The notes: generated by a model from the letters alone, not told the origin. Shown: positions 49,213 to 57,888, numbered from the stretch's first letter. The stretch is DNA of 64,000 nt from Comamonadaceae bacterium (GCA_947442105.1 CANEVH010000007.1:26989-90988); one strand, 5' to 3'. Numbers and translations: made by a program.

Positions 49213-50475
49213 TTACTTCTTTACGGGCTCGTCAGGCTTGGAAGCATTGCCTTCGATATAGGGCGACCATGGCTTGGCTTTGACCGGGCCCGGCGTCTTC
49301 CACACTACGTTGAACTGGCCGTCGGCCTTGATTTCACCAATGAACACCGACTTGTGCAAGTGGTGGTTTTTCTCGTCCATCTTGGACGTGATGCCGCTGG
49401 GCGCGGTGAAGGTTTGGCCGGCCATGGCGGCGATGACCTTGTCCACGTCGGTGGACTTGGCTTTTTCAACCGCTTGCTTCCACATATTGATACCGATGTA
49501 GGTGGCTTCCATCGGGTCGTTGGTCAAAGGCTTGTCTTTGTGGCCGGCGATGCCCTTGGCTTTGGCGTAGTCCGACCATTTCTTGATGAAAGCGTCGTTG
49601 GTCGGGTTCTTGATGCTCATGAAGTAGTTCCATGCAGCCAGGTGGCCGACCAAAGGCTTGGTGTCCACGCCGCGCAGCTCTTCTTCACCCACCGAGAACG
49701 CCACCACCGGCACGTCTTTGGCCTTCAGGCCCGCGTTGCCGAGTTCTTTGTAAAAGGGCACGTTGGAATCACCATTGATGGTGGACACCACGGCAGTCTT
49801 GCCGCCAGCGGCAAACTTCTTGATGTCCGCCACGATGGTTTGGTAGTCGGAGTGGCCAAACGGGGTGTATTTTTCGTCGATGTCGCTGTCTTTCACGCCC
49901 TTGGATTTGAGGTAGGCGCGCAAGATTTTGTTGGTGGTGCGGGGGTACACATAGTCAGTGCCCAGCAAGACCCAGCGCTTGGCGGCGCCGCCGTCTTTGC
50001 TCATGAGGTAGTCCACCGCAGGAATGGCTTGCTGGTTGGGCGCCGCACCGGTGTAGAACACGTTTTTGGAGAGCTCTTCACCTTCGTACTGCACGGGGTA
50101 GAACAGCAAACCGTTCATTTCTTCCACAACCGGGAGCACAGACTTGCGCGACACCGAGGTCCAGCAGCCGAAGATCACGTCCACTTTGTCTTGGCCGAGC
50201 AGCTGCTTGGTTTTTTCGGCAAACAGGGGCCAGTTGGAGGCGGGGTCGACCACCACAGCTTCCAGCTTTTTGCCGAGCAAGCCGCCCTTGGCGTTGATCT
50301 CGTCAATGGCCATCAGCACGGTGTCTTTCAACACGGTTTCCGAGATGGCCATGGTGCCCGACAAGCTGTGCAAAACACCGACTTTGATAGTGTCTGCCGC
50401 GTAAGCGGGCGCAGCAGACAGGCCAGCCAAGGCAACGGCAGCAGTCAGTGCCTTGAGCGTAAAACGACGATGCAT
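49213..50475 (-). CDS. urtA: Urea ABC transporter substrate-binding protein UrtA
   Basis: This 420-residue periplasmic binding protein has a signal peptide (TLKALTAAVALAGLSAAPAYA) cut before ADTIKVGVLHSLSGTMAISE. The binding segments DVIFGCWTSVSRKSVLPVVE and the later TYIGINMWKQAVEKA match UrtA. A strong ribosome site (GGAGGAAT) precedes ATG 50475. Its leader contains an inverted repeat at 50581-50598. Confidence 0.96.
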   Translation of the reverse strand: MHRRFTLKALTAAVALAGLSAAPAYAADTIKVGVLHSLSGTMAISETVLKDTVLMAIDEINAKGGLLGKKLEAVVVDPASNWPLFAEKTKQLLGQDKVDVIFGCWTSVSRKSVLPVVEEMNGLLFYPVQYEGEELSKNVFYTGAAPNQQAIPAVDYLMSKDGGAAKRWVLLGTDYVYPRTTNKILRAYLKSKGVKDSDIDEKYTPFGHSDYQTIVADIKKFAAGGKTAVVSTINGDSNVPFYKELGNAGLKAKDVPVVAFSVGEEELRGVDTKPLVGHLAAWNYFMSIKNPTNDAFIKKWSDYAKAKGIAGHKDKPLTNDPMEATYIGINMWKQAVEKAKSTDVDKVIAAMAGQTFTAPSGITSKMDEKNHHLHKSVFIGEIKADGQFNVVWKTPGPVKAKPWSPYIEGNASKPDEPVKK

Positions 50476-50580
50476 AAAAAAATTCCTCCAGTAGTTGAAA
50501 CAAGCCGCTTCACCGAATCAAGCGACGCACGCTTTTGGTGAAACCGGGTTGGACTCTAGGTTGAAGCGAAGGTCTGGAAA

Positions 50581-50608
50581 ATACGCCGACTGGCGTATGG
50601 CCGGCGTA
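50581..50608. promoter_or_regulatory. Inverted and direct GGCGTA/TACGCC boxes upstream of urtA
   Basis: ATACGCC (50581-50587), GACT, GGCGTAT (50592-50598) is a perfect inverted repeat. A further GGCGTA at 50603-50608 makes an 11-base direct repeat, one helical turn, with the right half. The repeat centre is about 115 bases upstream of urtA. Short six- or seven-base boxes in this layout suit a LuxR/NarL-type regulator, and one is encoded next door at 50992. Binding is inferred. Confidence 0.5.
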
Positions 50609-50641
50609 GGGCTGACGCAGCTCCACAAGGCAGAGCAAGGC

Positions 50642-50944
50642 CTAGCGGGCGCGCCTGTGCTCTCGCAGCATGAAGAGGTACAAGCCCTCCACCTTCTCGC
50701 GCGCCCAAGGCGTTTTGCGCAGGAATTTGAGGCTAGAGGCAAGGCTGGGGTCCAAGGTGAAGCAACGTACCGGAATGCGCTGCGCCAAGCCCTCCCAGCC
50801 GTAGCCGTCGACGAGCGCGTCCACCATAGCTTGGAGGGTGACGCCGTGCAGCGGGTTTTTGGGTTGAACTACAGGCTGTGGCCGGACCGGTTCAGCGGCC
50901 TGGGTGTCCTGCTGGGGCGATGGATTGCGGGCATCGTGGGGCAT
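50642..50944 (-). CDS. VF530 family DNA-binding protein (DUF2132)
   Basis: This protein of about 100 residues matches the VF530/DUF2132 family: NPLHGVTLQAMVDALVDGYG, then RCFTLDPSLASSLKFLRKTP and REKVEGLYLFML. VF530 has a known DNA-binding-like fold but no firm role. The first 35 residues are Pro/Gln-rich and probably disordered. Start 50944 or 50962; no decisive ribosome site. It lies between urtA and the response-regulator gene on the same strand. Confidence 0.87.
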   Translation of the reverse strand: MPHDARNPSPQQDTQAAEPVRPQPVVQPKNPLHGVTLQAMVDALVDGYGWEGLAQRIPVRCFTLDPSLASSLKFLRKTPWAREKVEGLYLFMLREHRRAR

Positions 50945-50991
50945 GGGGGCATTCTCACCCACCCTACCCTACAGCGAAGGCGCCCCGTGAT

Positions 50992-52020
50992 TCAACCGCT
51001 GAACTGGGGCTGCAATTGCGCAATGCGGGCCGTGGCCTTGCCGGCGGCTGCGGTACGGGTTTCCACCCCCAGTTTCACAAACACCCGTTCCAGGTGCTTT
51101 TTGACCGTCATGGGGCTGCTGCCCAAGATATCACCCACGTCTTTATTGGTCTTGCCCTTGACCACCCAGTACAGCACTTCCGCCTCCCGCAGGGTCAGGG
51201 CAAACGCAGCGCGCATGGCTTCCATCACAGCGCGGTCCGAGTCTTCGCGCATGACGATGAGCCAGTCGTCACCGGACCATTCTTCGCCACCGGCAGCAGA
51301 TGCGCTTTCGTTGTCGCCGGTTTGCTGGTGCAGACGAAGGGTCAGGCGTGCGCCTTCGCCCAAGGACAACACCAAAGGCCGTGGTGCGTCACCCCGCTGC
51401 AGCTGGCGCAAACACTCTTGCAGCCATGCTTGCACTTCGGGCGCGGTACGGCTGGCGTAGGGCGGGTGCTTGGGGCAATAGCGCTCCAGCAGTTCGCGGG
51501 ACAAAGGGGTTTGCCACATTAATTTGCCGTCTTGGGGGCGTACGGTGAGCGTGGCGTAGCCAAAAGCGTCCAGGGCATTGCGCGCCTGGCGCCGCTCGCG
51601 GGCACCGGCCAAGTGCATGGCCATGCGCGCCAGCAATTCATGGGGCTTAACGGTCTGGTGCACGCAATCGGCACCGCCTGCCTCCAGGGCTTGCACGATG
51701 TGATCGCTTTGTCTGGGCTCGGTGATGAAAATAATGGGCGCCGGGCTGGTGTGCGCCAATGCCTTGAGTCGGCGGGCAAGGTCAAACCCGCTGCCGTCGC
51801 TGAGTTGCGCGTCAAGCAGCACCATGTCGGGCGTGGCAACAGCGGCTTTGGCTAATGCGATGGCGGCATCGCTAAGCGCAAGCGTGGAATAACCCGCCTC
51901 CTCAAGCACCTCCGCCAGTCGACCCGCTTGCTCGGCATCCGAACTGACAAGCCACACCGACTCTCCTTGGCCAGAGGGCGCAAACACAGCCTTTTGCGAA
52001 ACAAGAGACAGCACATTCAT
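50992..52020 (-). CDS. Orphan LuxR/NarL-type response regulator with degenerate receiver
   Basis: This 342-residue protein has an N-terminal receiver (about 15-135), a central 120-residue PAS-like region and a C-terminal LuxR HTH (LTLREAEVLYWVVKGKTNKD, then MTVKKHLERVFVKLGVETRT). The phosphoacceptor Asp (MVLLDAQLSD), Thr (FITEPRQ) and Lys (TVKPHEL) are present. The acidic pair that binds magnesium is replaced by Ser-Ser (WLVSSDAEQAG), so it may not be phosphorylated normally. No kinase gene is adjacent. It has a strong ribosome site (AAGGAG). Placed between urt and ure genes, it probably controls both. Confidence 0.88.
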   Translation of the reverse strand: MNVLSLVSQKAVFAPSGQGESVWLVSSDAEQAGRLAEVLEEAGYSTLALSDAAIALAKAAVATPDMVLLDAQLSDGSGFDLARRLKALAHTSPAPIIFITEPRQSDHIVQALEAGGADCVHQTVKPHELLARMAMHLAGARERRQARNALDAFGYATLTVRPQDGKLMWQTPLSRELLERYCPKHPPYASRTAPEVQAWLQECLRQLQRGDAPRPLVLSLGEGARLTLRLHQQTGDNESASAAGGEEWSGDDWLIVMREDSDRAVMEAMRAAFALTLREAEVLYWVVKGKTNKDVGDILGSSPMTVKKHLERVFVKLGVETRTAAAGKATARIAQLQPQFSG

Positions 52021-52107
52021 CTGCAAACTCCTTACAAAATCCTCAAAATAGTGTATTCGCAACAGGTGGCGCCCGCCAAGCGAGAGTGCGATGGGTAAAC
52101 CGATCGC

Positions 52108-52150
52108 CGCGCACCAATTGCACACATCTCCAAACCTTTTTTGGTGCACG
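52108..52150. promoter_or_regulatory. Long-spaced inverted repeat in the regulator-ureA divergent region
   Basis: CGCGCACCAA (52108-52117) and TTGGTGCACG (52141-52150) match in nine of ten positions as an inverted repeat with a 23-base spacer. TTGGTGCA resembles the half-site of the nitrogen regulator NtrC, but spacing differs from the usual NtrC dimer site. It could be two half-sites or an operator for the divergent regulator gene. The whole gap 52021-52325 has no gene. Confidence 0.4.
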
Positions 52151-52238
52151 AAAGCGATAGCAAGGTGCGCGGTCTGGGTCAGCGCTAAGCAAGGCGTGGA
52201 CCTCGGATCATCAGCAGAATCCATGCCACCCTACCTTT

Positions 52239-52247
52239 GGCGTACGC
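52239..52247. promoter_or_regulatory. GGCGTACGC box upstream of ureA
   Basis: GGCGTACGC at 52239-52247 is an overlapping pair of the same GGCGTA/TACGC half-boxes found in front of urtA. It is 79 bases upstream of the ureA start, a plausible activator position. The motif is short and the genome GC-rich, so chance is not excluded. Confidence 0.35.
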
Positions 52248-52325
52248 TTCTGACCAACGGCATAGAGCTTGCGTGTTTTTGGTACCCTTACCCTCTTTCA
52301 ACCAGCCCGCTCGCCCGGTCACGCC

Positions 52326-52628
52326 ATGGAACTCACCCCCCGCGAAAAAGACAAGCTCCTGCTGTTCACCGCCGCTTTGCTGGCCGAGCGGCGCAAAGCC
52401 CGCGGCCTCAAGCTCAACTACCCCGAAGCCATGGCCCTGATCAGCGCCGCCGTCATGGAAGGTGCGCGCGACGGCAAAACAGTGGCACAGCTCATGAGCG
52501 AGGGCCGCTCCGTGCTCACGCGGGACGATGTGATGGACGGCATTGCAGAAATGATTCCCGACATCCAGGTTGAAGCCACCTTCCCGGACGGCACCAAGCT
52601 GGTCACGGTGCACCAGCCCATTGTTTGA
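52326..52628 (+). CDS. ureA: Urease subunit gamma
   Basis: This 100-residue structural subunit of urease starts [20 protein letters not shown] and ends [21 protein letters not shown], the full normal length. Conserved [15 protein letters not shown] and [15 protein letters not shown] are present. ATG 52326 is the family start; the frame extends to 52269. First gene of ureA-x-ureB-ureC. Confidence 0.97.
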   Translation: MELTPREKDKLLLFTAALLAERRKARGLKLNYPEAMALISAAVMEGARDGKTVAQLMSEGRSVLTRDDVMDGIAEMIPDIQVEATFPDGTKLVTVHQPIV

Positions 52629-52714
52629 CTTGCATGGTGGTGCGCAGCACCCGCCATCATCAAAGTTCTTTCACCTTAACCCCCACCCACTCACTTGAAC
52701 CCAAGGAGCCCGCC

Positions 52715-52903
52715 ATGCCCTCACCCGCAACCCAAGGCCGCTGGAAACCAAGCGCCGTCGCCCTGGCCACACTCGCCGCACATGCCAGCACCTGGGCCCA
52801 CGAAGGCCACGGCATGGAAGGAAGCCACTGGCACGCCACCGATAGCTGGGGCGTGCTGGCGGCGGCAGTCCTTGCGGCCCTGGTTTTCTACCGCCGCAAA
52901 TAA
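52715..52903 (+). CDS. Small membrane protein with His-rich loop inside the urease operon
   Basis: This 62-residue protein has an N-terminal hydrophobic stretch (SAVALATLAAHASTWA), a His/Gly loop (HEGHGMEGSHWHATDSW, five His) and a C-terminal transmembrane helix ending FYRRK. The ribosome site AAGGAG sits upstream of ATG 52715. It lies between ureA and ureB, with ureB starting 4 bases after its stop, so it is an operon member. The His loop suggests metal binding (nickel) at the periplasmic side. No family name is recognised; the role is inference. Confidence 0.78.
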   Translation: MPSPATQGRWKPSAVALATLAAHASTWAHEGHGMEGSHWHATDSWGVLAAAVLAALVFYRRK

Positions 52904-52906
52904 GCC

Positions 52907-53212
52907 ATGACGCCCGGCGAAATCATCACCGACGGCGGCAGCCATACGCTCAACGCGGGCCGCCGCACGCACACTGTGCTGGTCAAAAACACCGCAGACC
53001 GGCCTATCCAGGTCGGCTCGCACTACCATTTTTCAGAGACCAATGGCGCGCTAAGTTTTGACCGCGCTGCGGCCCAGGGCATGCGCTTGAACATCGCCTC
53101 GGGCTCGGCCGTGCGCTTTGAGCCGGGGCAAGAGCGCACCGTCGAACTGGTGGACTACGCGGGCGCACGCACCGTCTATGGCTTTCGCGGCCTAACGCAA
53201 GGAAAACTGTAA
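52907..53212 (+). CDS. ureB: Urease subunit beta
   Basis: This 101-residue urease subunit starts [20 protein letters not shown] and contains the highly conserved [20 protein letters not shown] and the C-terminal [18 protein letters not shown]. Length is normal. It ends at the base before the ureC ATG. Confidence 0.97.
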   Translation: MTPGEIITDGGSHTLNAGRRTHTVLVKNTADRPIQVGSHYHFSETNGALSFDRAAAQGMRLNIASGSAVRFEPGQERTVELVDYAGARTVYGFRGLTQGKL

Positions 53213-54958
53213 ATGGCAACGATAGATCGCCGCGCCTACGCGGAAATTTTTGGCCCCACCGTGGGCGACCGCGTGCGACTGGCAGACACCGGTTTGCTGG
53301 TGGAGGTGGAAAAAGACTACACGCTGGCCGCTGGGAGCTACGGAGAGGAAGTGAAGTTCGGCGGCGGCAAGACCATACGCGATGGCATGGCGCAAAGCCA
53401 GCGCACCCGCCACGAGGGTGCCGTCGATTGCGTGATGACCAACGCGCTGATTTTGGACCACTGGGGCATCGTCAAGGCCGACATTGGCCTCAAGGGCGGG
53501 CGCATTGTGGCCATCGGCAAAGCGGGCAACCCGGACACACAAAGCGGCGTGGACATCATCATCGGCCCGGGCACCGAAGTGATTAGCTGCGAAGGCAATA
53601 TCGTTACCGCCGGGGGCATTGACTGCCACATCCACTTTATTTGCCCGCAGCAAATTGAAGAAGCCCTGGCCAGCGGCGTGACCACCATGATGGGCGGCGG
53701 CACCGGCCCGGCCACCGGCACCTTTGCCACCACCTGCACGCCCGGCGCCTGGAATATTGAGCGCATGCTGCAAGCGGCTGACGCTTTTCCCATGAACCTG
53801 GGGTTTTTCGGCAAGGGCAACGCCAGTCTGCCCGCTGCGTTGCATGAGCAAATCAACGCCGGGGTGATTGGTCTCAAACTGCACGAAGACTGGGGCACCA
53901 CACCTGCGGCCATCAGCAACTGCCTGGACGTGGCCGACGCCACGGACACGCAGGTGGCGATCCACTCCGACACGCTCAACGAATCGGGCTTTGTGGAAGA
54001 CACCATCGCTGCCACCAAGAGCAGAACGCTGTGCGCCTTTCACACCGAAGGCGCTGGTGGCGGCCATGCACCCGACATTTTGAAAGTGGTGGGCCAAGAA
54101 AACTTCTTGCCCAGCTCCACCAACCCGACCATGCCCTACACCGTGAACACGCTGGACGAGCATGTGGACATGCTGATGGTCTGCCACCATCTGGACGCGG
54201 GCATTGCCGAAGACCTGGCCTTTGCTGAGAGCCGCATCCGCAAAGAGACGATTGCCGCCGAAGACGTGCTGCACGACCTGGGCGCCATCAGCATGATGAG
54301 CAGCGACAGCCAGGCCATGGGCCGCGTGGGTGAGGTGATTTTGCGCACCTGGCAAACCGCCCACAAGATGAAGGCGCAGCGCGGTTGGCTAAGCCCCGAC
54401 GCTGGTCGCAGCGAAGCCACCGAGGCCTTGCAGCGCAACGACAACTTCCGCGTCAAGCGCTATGTCGCCAAATACACCATCAACCCGGCCATTGCCCACG
54501 GCATCAGCCACGAGGTGGGCAGCATCGAGGTGGGCAAATGGGCCGACCTGGCGGTCTGGAAACCTGCGTTTTTTGGCGTCAAGCCCGCGCTCATCCTCAA
54601 AGGCGGCTTCATCGCCATGGCCGCCATGGGCGACCCCAACGCCTCCATTCCTACCCCCCAGCCGGTGCACTACCGGCCCATGTTTGGCGCTTTTGGCGGC
54701 GCGCTGAGCCGGGGCTCGCTCACCTTCGTGTCCAAGGCCGGACTCGACGCCGACATCAAAGACCGCTTTGGCCTGGCCAAACCCTTGAGCGCCATCAAAA
54801 ACGTGCGCGGCGTACGCAAGCAGCACATGGTGCACAACCACTACCTGCCCACCATGGAAATCGACGCCCAAACCTACGCGGTGCGCGCCGACGGCCAGTT
54901 GCTGACCTGCGAGGCTGCGGTGAGCTTGCCTATGGCGCAGCGTTACTTTTTGTTTTGA
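53213..54958 (+). CDS. ureC: Urease subunit alpha
   Basis: This 581-residue catalytic subunit hydrolyses urea to ammonia and carbamate. All active-site residues are seen: His139 and His141 ([11 protein letters not shown]), carbamylated Lys222 ([12 protein letters not shown]), His251, His277, mobile-flap Cys324 ([10 protein letters not shown]) and Asp365 (MSSDSQAMG). It needs two nickel ions delivered by UreDEFG. A TGCGGC/GCCGCA hairpin (54959-54979) begins at the base after its stop, without a T-run. The doc gene converges on its 3' end. Confidence 0.98.
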   Translation: MATIDRRAYAEIFGPTVGDRVRLADTGLLVEVEKDYTLAAGSYGEEVKFGGGKTIRDGMAQSQRTRHEGAVDCVMTNALILDHWGIVKADIGLKGGRIVAIGKAGNPDTQSGVDIIIGPGTEVISCEGNIVTAGGIDCHIHFICPQQIEEALASGVTTMMGGGTGPATGTFATTCTPGAWNIERMLQAADAFPMNLGFFGKGNASLPAALHEQINAGVIGLKLHEDWGTTPAAISNCLDVADATDTQVAIHSDTLNESGFVEDTIAATKSRTLCAFHTEGAGGGHAPDILKVVGQENFLPSSTNPTMPYTVNTLDEHVDMLMVCHHLDAGIAEDLAFAESRIRKETIAAEDVLHDLGAISMMSSDSQAMGRVGEVILRTWQTAHKMKAQRGWLSPDAGRSEATEALQRNDNFRVKRYVAKYTINPAIAHGISHEVGSIEVGKWADLAVWKPAFFGVKPALILKGGFIAMAAMGDPNASIPTPQPVHYRPMFGAFGGALSRGSLTFVSKAGLDADIKDRFGLAKPLSAIKNVRGVRKQHMVHNHYLPTMEIDAQTYAVRADGQLLTCEAAVSLPMAQRYFLF

Positions 54959-54984
54959 TGCGGCTGGCACCGCGCCGCAGCGCC

Positions 54985-55383
54985 TTAGCGGGCTTGTATG
55001 TGGGCGCGAATCCAGGCGGCGAAGCTGGCTTCGTCGATATCGCCTGCGGCAAGGCCGAGCATGGTCATAACGCAATCGGCGTCAGTGGCCTGCAGATCAA
55101 AACCATTCAACACCAAGAAAAGCTCGGTCGCGACGAAGGCGGTGCGCTTGTTGCCATCCGAAAACGGATGGTTGCGCGCAATCCCAAATCCATAGGCGGC
55201 TGCCAGTTCGGCAACGTCCGGCGAGCCATAGTGTGCGAGTTGCTCGGCGCGGGCCAGTGCGGACTCCAAGGCGTTGGCATCGCGCAATCCGGCCAATCCG
55301 CCATGCTCAGCCAACTGCTCAGCGTGAATTGCGTACAACACATCCGAGCGCAACCAACGCCATGCTTGCTTCATCGCACTCAT
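54985..55383 (-). CDS. doc: Death-on-curing (Doc/Fic) family toxin
   Basis: This 132-residue protein has the Fic/Doc active site NHPFSDGNKRTAFVATE at about residues 71-87, with the catalytic His and the D-G-N-K-R phosphate-binding loop intact. Doc toxins phosphorylate elongation factor Tu and stop translation. The start may be ATG 55383 (overlapping the antitoxin stop, ATGA) or the Met at residue 4. It is in antisense orientation between ureC and ureE. Toxin activity is likely from the intact motif. Confidence 0.92.
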   Translation of the reverse strand: MSAMKQAWRWLRSDVLYAIHAEQLAEHGGLAGLRDANALESALARAEQLAHYGSPDVAELAAAYGFGIARNHPFSDGNKRTAFVATELFLVLNGFDLQATDADCVMTMLGLAAGDIDEASFAAWIRAHIQAR

Positions 55384-55604
55384 TTGGCCAACTCATGCAG
55401 AACGGCACGCCGGTTTTTCATGATGCGACGGGCCTCGGTCATTTGCTGTTCAAACTCGGGGTCGTAGGTGGAAAGCGTGAATCCGTTGGCTGTCTCGCTG
55501 ACAAACACGCTGTCGCCCTTTTCCAGTTTCAGCCGCGACAGCAGCTCTTTGGGCAAAATCACGCCCACGGAATTACCAATTTGGGTCAATTTAAGTGCTG
55601 ACAT
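55380..55604 (-). CDS. AbrB/MazE-type antitoxin partner of Doc
   Basis: This 74-residue swapped-hairpin DNA-binding protein has the AbrB/MazE motif TQIGNSVGVILPKELLSRLK, then GDSVFVSETANGFTLS; a flexible C-terminal tail (EARRIMKNRRAVLHELAK) would neutralise the toxin. It overlaps doc by 4 bases. A strong ribosome site (CGGAGG) precedes ATG 55604. Confidence 0.9.
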   Translation of the reverse strand: MSALKLTQIGNSVGVILPKELLSRLKLEKGDSVFVSETANGFTLSTYDPEFEQQMTEARRIMKNRRAVLHELAK

Positions 55605-55614
55605 TGCAGCCTCC

Positions 55615-55654
55615 GAGAGTTATAACGTCTGTAATACTATCCGCTATATCTCTC
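55615..55654 (-). promoter_or_regulatory. Operator-like inverted repeat in front of the antitoxin gene
   Basis: GAGAGTTATA (55615-55624) and TATATCTCTC (55645-55654) form a nine-of-ten inverted repeat across an AT-rich spacer. It overlaps the ribosome site and a TATAAC-like -10 on the minus strand, 11-50 bases upstream of the antitoxin start. AbrB-fold antitoxins usually repress their own promoter through such sites. Confidence 0.5.
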
Positions 55655-55717
55655 GCTAGCAAGCCCGCCCTCGCCTTCCACTTATTCTCGTAAGCACCTT
55701 ACACCCCCCAACGCGCC

Positions 55718-56347
55718 ATGCTCCAAACCTCCAAACTCATCCCCCAAGGCGCCGGCCTGGCCCCGGCACTGGTCAGGCGCGCAGCCACCGTCGAATTGGA
55801 CTGGGACGTGCGGCAAAAAAGCCGCTTTGACGCTACCGACTCAGGCGGCCGAACGCTGGGCGTTTTTTTGCCGCGCGGCACCGTGGTGCGTGGGGGTGAC
55901 GTGCTGGTGGCCGAGGACGGCTCGCTGGTGCGGGTGCTGGCGGCGCCGCAAGCGGTGCTCAAAATCACCCATTGCGCCAACCATGGCACGCCCTATGACC
56001 TGATTCGCGCCGCCTACCACCTGGGCAACCGCCATGTGCCCATTGAACTCAAACCCGACCACCTGAAAATTGAGCCCGACCACGTGCTGGCCGACATGCT
56101 GCGCGCCATGCACCTGATCGTGCACGCCGTAGACGAGGCGTTCGAGCCCGAAAGCGGAGCCTATGCCAGCGGCGGCCACGCGCACGCCGGGCACGGCCAT
56201 AGCCACGCAAGCAATCACGGGGATGCGCACGACCACAGCCACGGCGCAGACCACCACCACGCGCCCGCCACCGCCACTGCGAAGGCTGCGCTCATCCCCA
56301 TGGCCGCCGCCCACGTGCACGGCCCAGGCTGCGGCCACGACCACTGA
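55718..56347 (+). CDS. ureE: Urease accessory protein UreE
   Basis: This 209-residue nickel metallochaperone has the UreE N-terminal domain ([20 protein letters not shown]) and C-terminal domain ([20 protein letters not shown]). A long tail from about residue 149 is very rich in His ([23 protein letters not shown]) and ends CGHDH. It delivers nickel to UreG/urease. The gene starts 113 bases after the antitoxin gene, so it needs either its own promoter or readthrough through the antisense pair. Confidence 0.96.
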   Translation: MLQTSKLIPQGAGLAPALVRRAATVELDWDVRQKSRFDATDSGGRTLGVFLPRGTVVRGGDVLVAEDGSLVRVLAAPQAVLKITHCANHGTPYDLIRAAYHLGNRHVPIELKPDHLKIEPDHVLADMLRAMHLIVHAVDEAFEPESGAYASGGHAHAGHGHSHASNHGDAHDHSHGADHHHAPATATAKAALIPMAAAHVHGPGCGHDH

Positions 56348-56357
56348 GGCGCTGCCC

Positions 56358-57035
56358 GTGCTGGACGCAAGCCTGATGCAGCTGATGTGGTTGGCCTCGC
56401 CGGCCCTGCCCATTGGTGGCTTTGCCTATTCGGAGTGTTTTGAGGCTGCCGTGGACAGCGGGCGCGCCAGCACCGAGGCGCAGGCTGCCGTCTGGCTGCA
56501 AGACCAGTTGCACCTGAGCCTGGCGCGCAGCGACTTGCCGGTGCTGGCCCAGGCCGTGGCCGCTTGGCGCGCCAAGGATGGCGCCGAAATCGAGCGGCTC
56601 AACAATTGGGTTTTGCAAACCCGCGAAAGCGCCGAGCTGCGCGCCCAGGCCGAACAAATGGGCCGCTCGCTGCTGGAATGGCTGCGCAACCACACCACTG
56701 CCAGCGCTGATGACATTGCGCTCCTGGCGGCCCTGGACCCCAGCTACCCGGTGGCCTTTGCCCTGGCTGCGGCCAGCACCCAAGCCCCTGTGCGCGCCTG
56801 CCTGCTGGCCTACGCCTTTGGCTGGTCAGAAAACATGGTGCAAGCCGCCATCAAATCCGTCCCCCTGGGCCAGAGCGCCGGCCAGCGCATTTTGTCGGCG
56901 CTGGCCGCCCATATTCCCGCTGCCGTGGACCACGCCCTGGCGCTGGCGCCCGGCGCGCAACAGGCTTTTTCGCCCATGCTCGCCATTTTGAGCGCGCAGC
57001 ATGAAGTCCAGTATTCCCGCCTCTTTAGATCTTGA
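56358..57035 (+). CDS. ureF: Urease accessory protein UreF
   Basis: This protein of about 225 residues gates UreG in the urease activation complex. [20 protein letters not shown] is the standard N-terminus, and [20 protein letters not shown] is conserved. GTG 56358, with GAGG eight bases upstream overlapping the ureE stop, is my preferred start; ATG 56376 is the alternative. The longer frame from 56163 lies inside ureE and is a shadow. Confidence 0.93.
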   Translation: MLDASLMQLMWLASPALPIGGFAYSECFEAAVDSGRASTEAQAAVWLQDQLHLSLARSDLPVLAQAVAAWRAKDGAEIERLNNWVLQTRESAELRAQAEQMGRSLLEWLRNHTTASADDIALLAALDPSYPVAFALAAASTQAPVRACLLAYAFGWSENMVQAAIKSVPLGQSAGQRILSALAAHIPAAVDHALALAPGAQQAFSPMLAILSAQHEVQYSRLFRS

Positions 57036-57045
57036 AAGCGTTTCT

Positions 57046-57705
57046 ATGTCCGCCCTGCACCACATTGCCAACCGCACCAAAAACCTGCCCCCCTTGCGCG
57101 TGGGCATAGGCGGGCCGGTGGGTTCTGGCAAAACCACGCTCTTGGAAATGCTGTGCAAAGCCATGCGCGACCAGTACGACCTGGTGGCCATTACCAACGA
57201 CATCTACACCAAAGAAGACCAGCGCCTGCTCACCGTGAGCGGCGCCCTGCCCGCCGAGCGCATCATGGGCGTGGAGACCGGCGGCTGCCCGCACACCGCC
57301 ATTCGCGAGGACGCGTCCATCAACCTGGAGGCTATAGACCGCATGCTGGTGGACTTTCCTAACGCGGACATTGTGTTCATCGAGAGCGGCGGCGACAACC
57401 TGGCCGCCACCTTCAGCCCCGAGCTCTCGGACCTGACGATTTATGTGATTGACGTGGCGGCCGGCGAAAAAATACCGCGCAAGGGCGGCCCCGGCATTAC
57501 CAAAAGCGACCTGTTTGTCATCAACAAAACCGACCTGGCGCCCCATGTGGGCGCCAACCTGGACGTGATGCACGCCGACACCACCCGCATGCGCACCACG
57601 CCCAAAGGCCTGCGCCCCTTTGTGATGACCAACCTGAAAACCTTGGCCGGGCTGGCCGACATCGTGGCCTTCATCGAAACCAAAGGGCTGCTGCTGACCC
57701 ACTGA
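57046..57705 (+). CDS. ureG: Urease accessory GTPase UreG
   Basis: This 219-residue GTPase drives nickel insertion into urease. P-loop [17 protein letters not shown], then [14 protein letters not shown], the metal-binding [16 protein letters not shown] and the G4 motif [12 protein letters not shown] are canonical. ATG 57046 is chosen; an in-frame ATG at 57001 overlaps ureF. Last gene of the urease operon. Confidence 0.97.
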   Translation: MSALHHIANRTKNLPPLRVGIGGPVGSGKTTLLEMLCKAMRDQYDLVAITNDIYTKEDQRLLTVSGALPAERIMGVETGGCPHTAIREDASINLEAIDRMLVDFPNADIVFIESGGDNLAATFSPELSDLTIYVIDVAAGEKIPRKGGPGITKSDLFVINKTDLAPHVGANLDVMHADTTRMRTTPKGLRPFVMTNLKTLAGLADIVAFIETKGLLLTH

Positions 57706-57748
57706 CGCGGGGTGGATGGCGCGCCTGCCCCATTAGAATGCGTCCCAT

Positions 57749-57838
57749 GGAAGCTTGGCCGAGCGGTTTAAGGCACCGGTCTTGAAAACCGGCGAGGATG
57801 TGAGTCCTCCGTGAGTTCGAATCTCACAGCTTCCGCCA
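57749..57838 (+). tRNA. tRNA-Ser(UGA)
   Basis: A 90-nucleotide class II tRNA. The acceptor stem GGAAGCT pairs with AGCTTCC, discriminator G and an encoded CCA follow. The anticodon stem ACCGG/CCGG frames the loop CTTGAAA with anticodon TGA. A long variable arm (GAGGATGTGAGTCCTC) is typical of serine tRNAs, and the T-arm has GTTCGAATC. Confidence 0.97.
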
Positions 57839-57859
57839 AACATCTTGGGCACAGCCCAC

Positions 57860-57888
57860 AAAAAAACCCCGCCATGCGGGGTTTTTTT
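57860..57888. terminator. Strong bidirectional terminator
   Basis: A7-CCCCGC, loop CAT, GCGGGG-T7. The symmetric A- and T-runs make it work in both directions: after tRNA-Ser on the plus strand and after the secretion adaptor gene (57937) on the minus strand. Confidence 0.93.

Noticed and set aside
48343..50541. 732-codon plus-strand frame
   Set aside because: Antisense to urtB and urtA; composition is that of a shadow frame.
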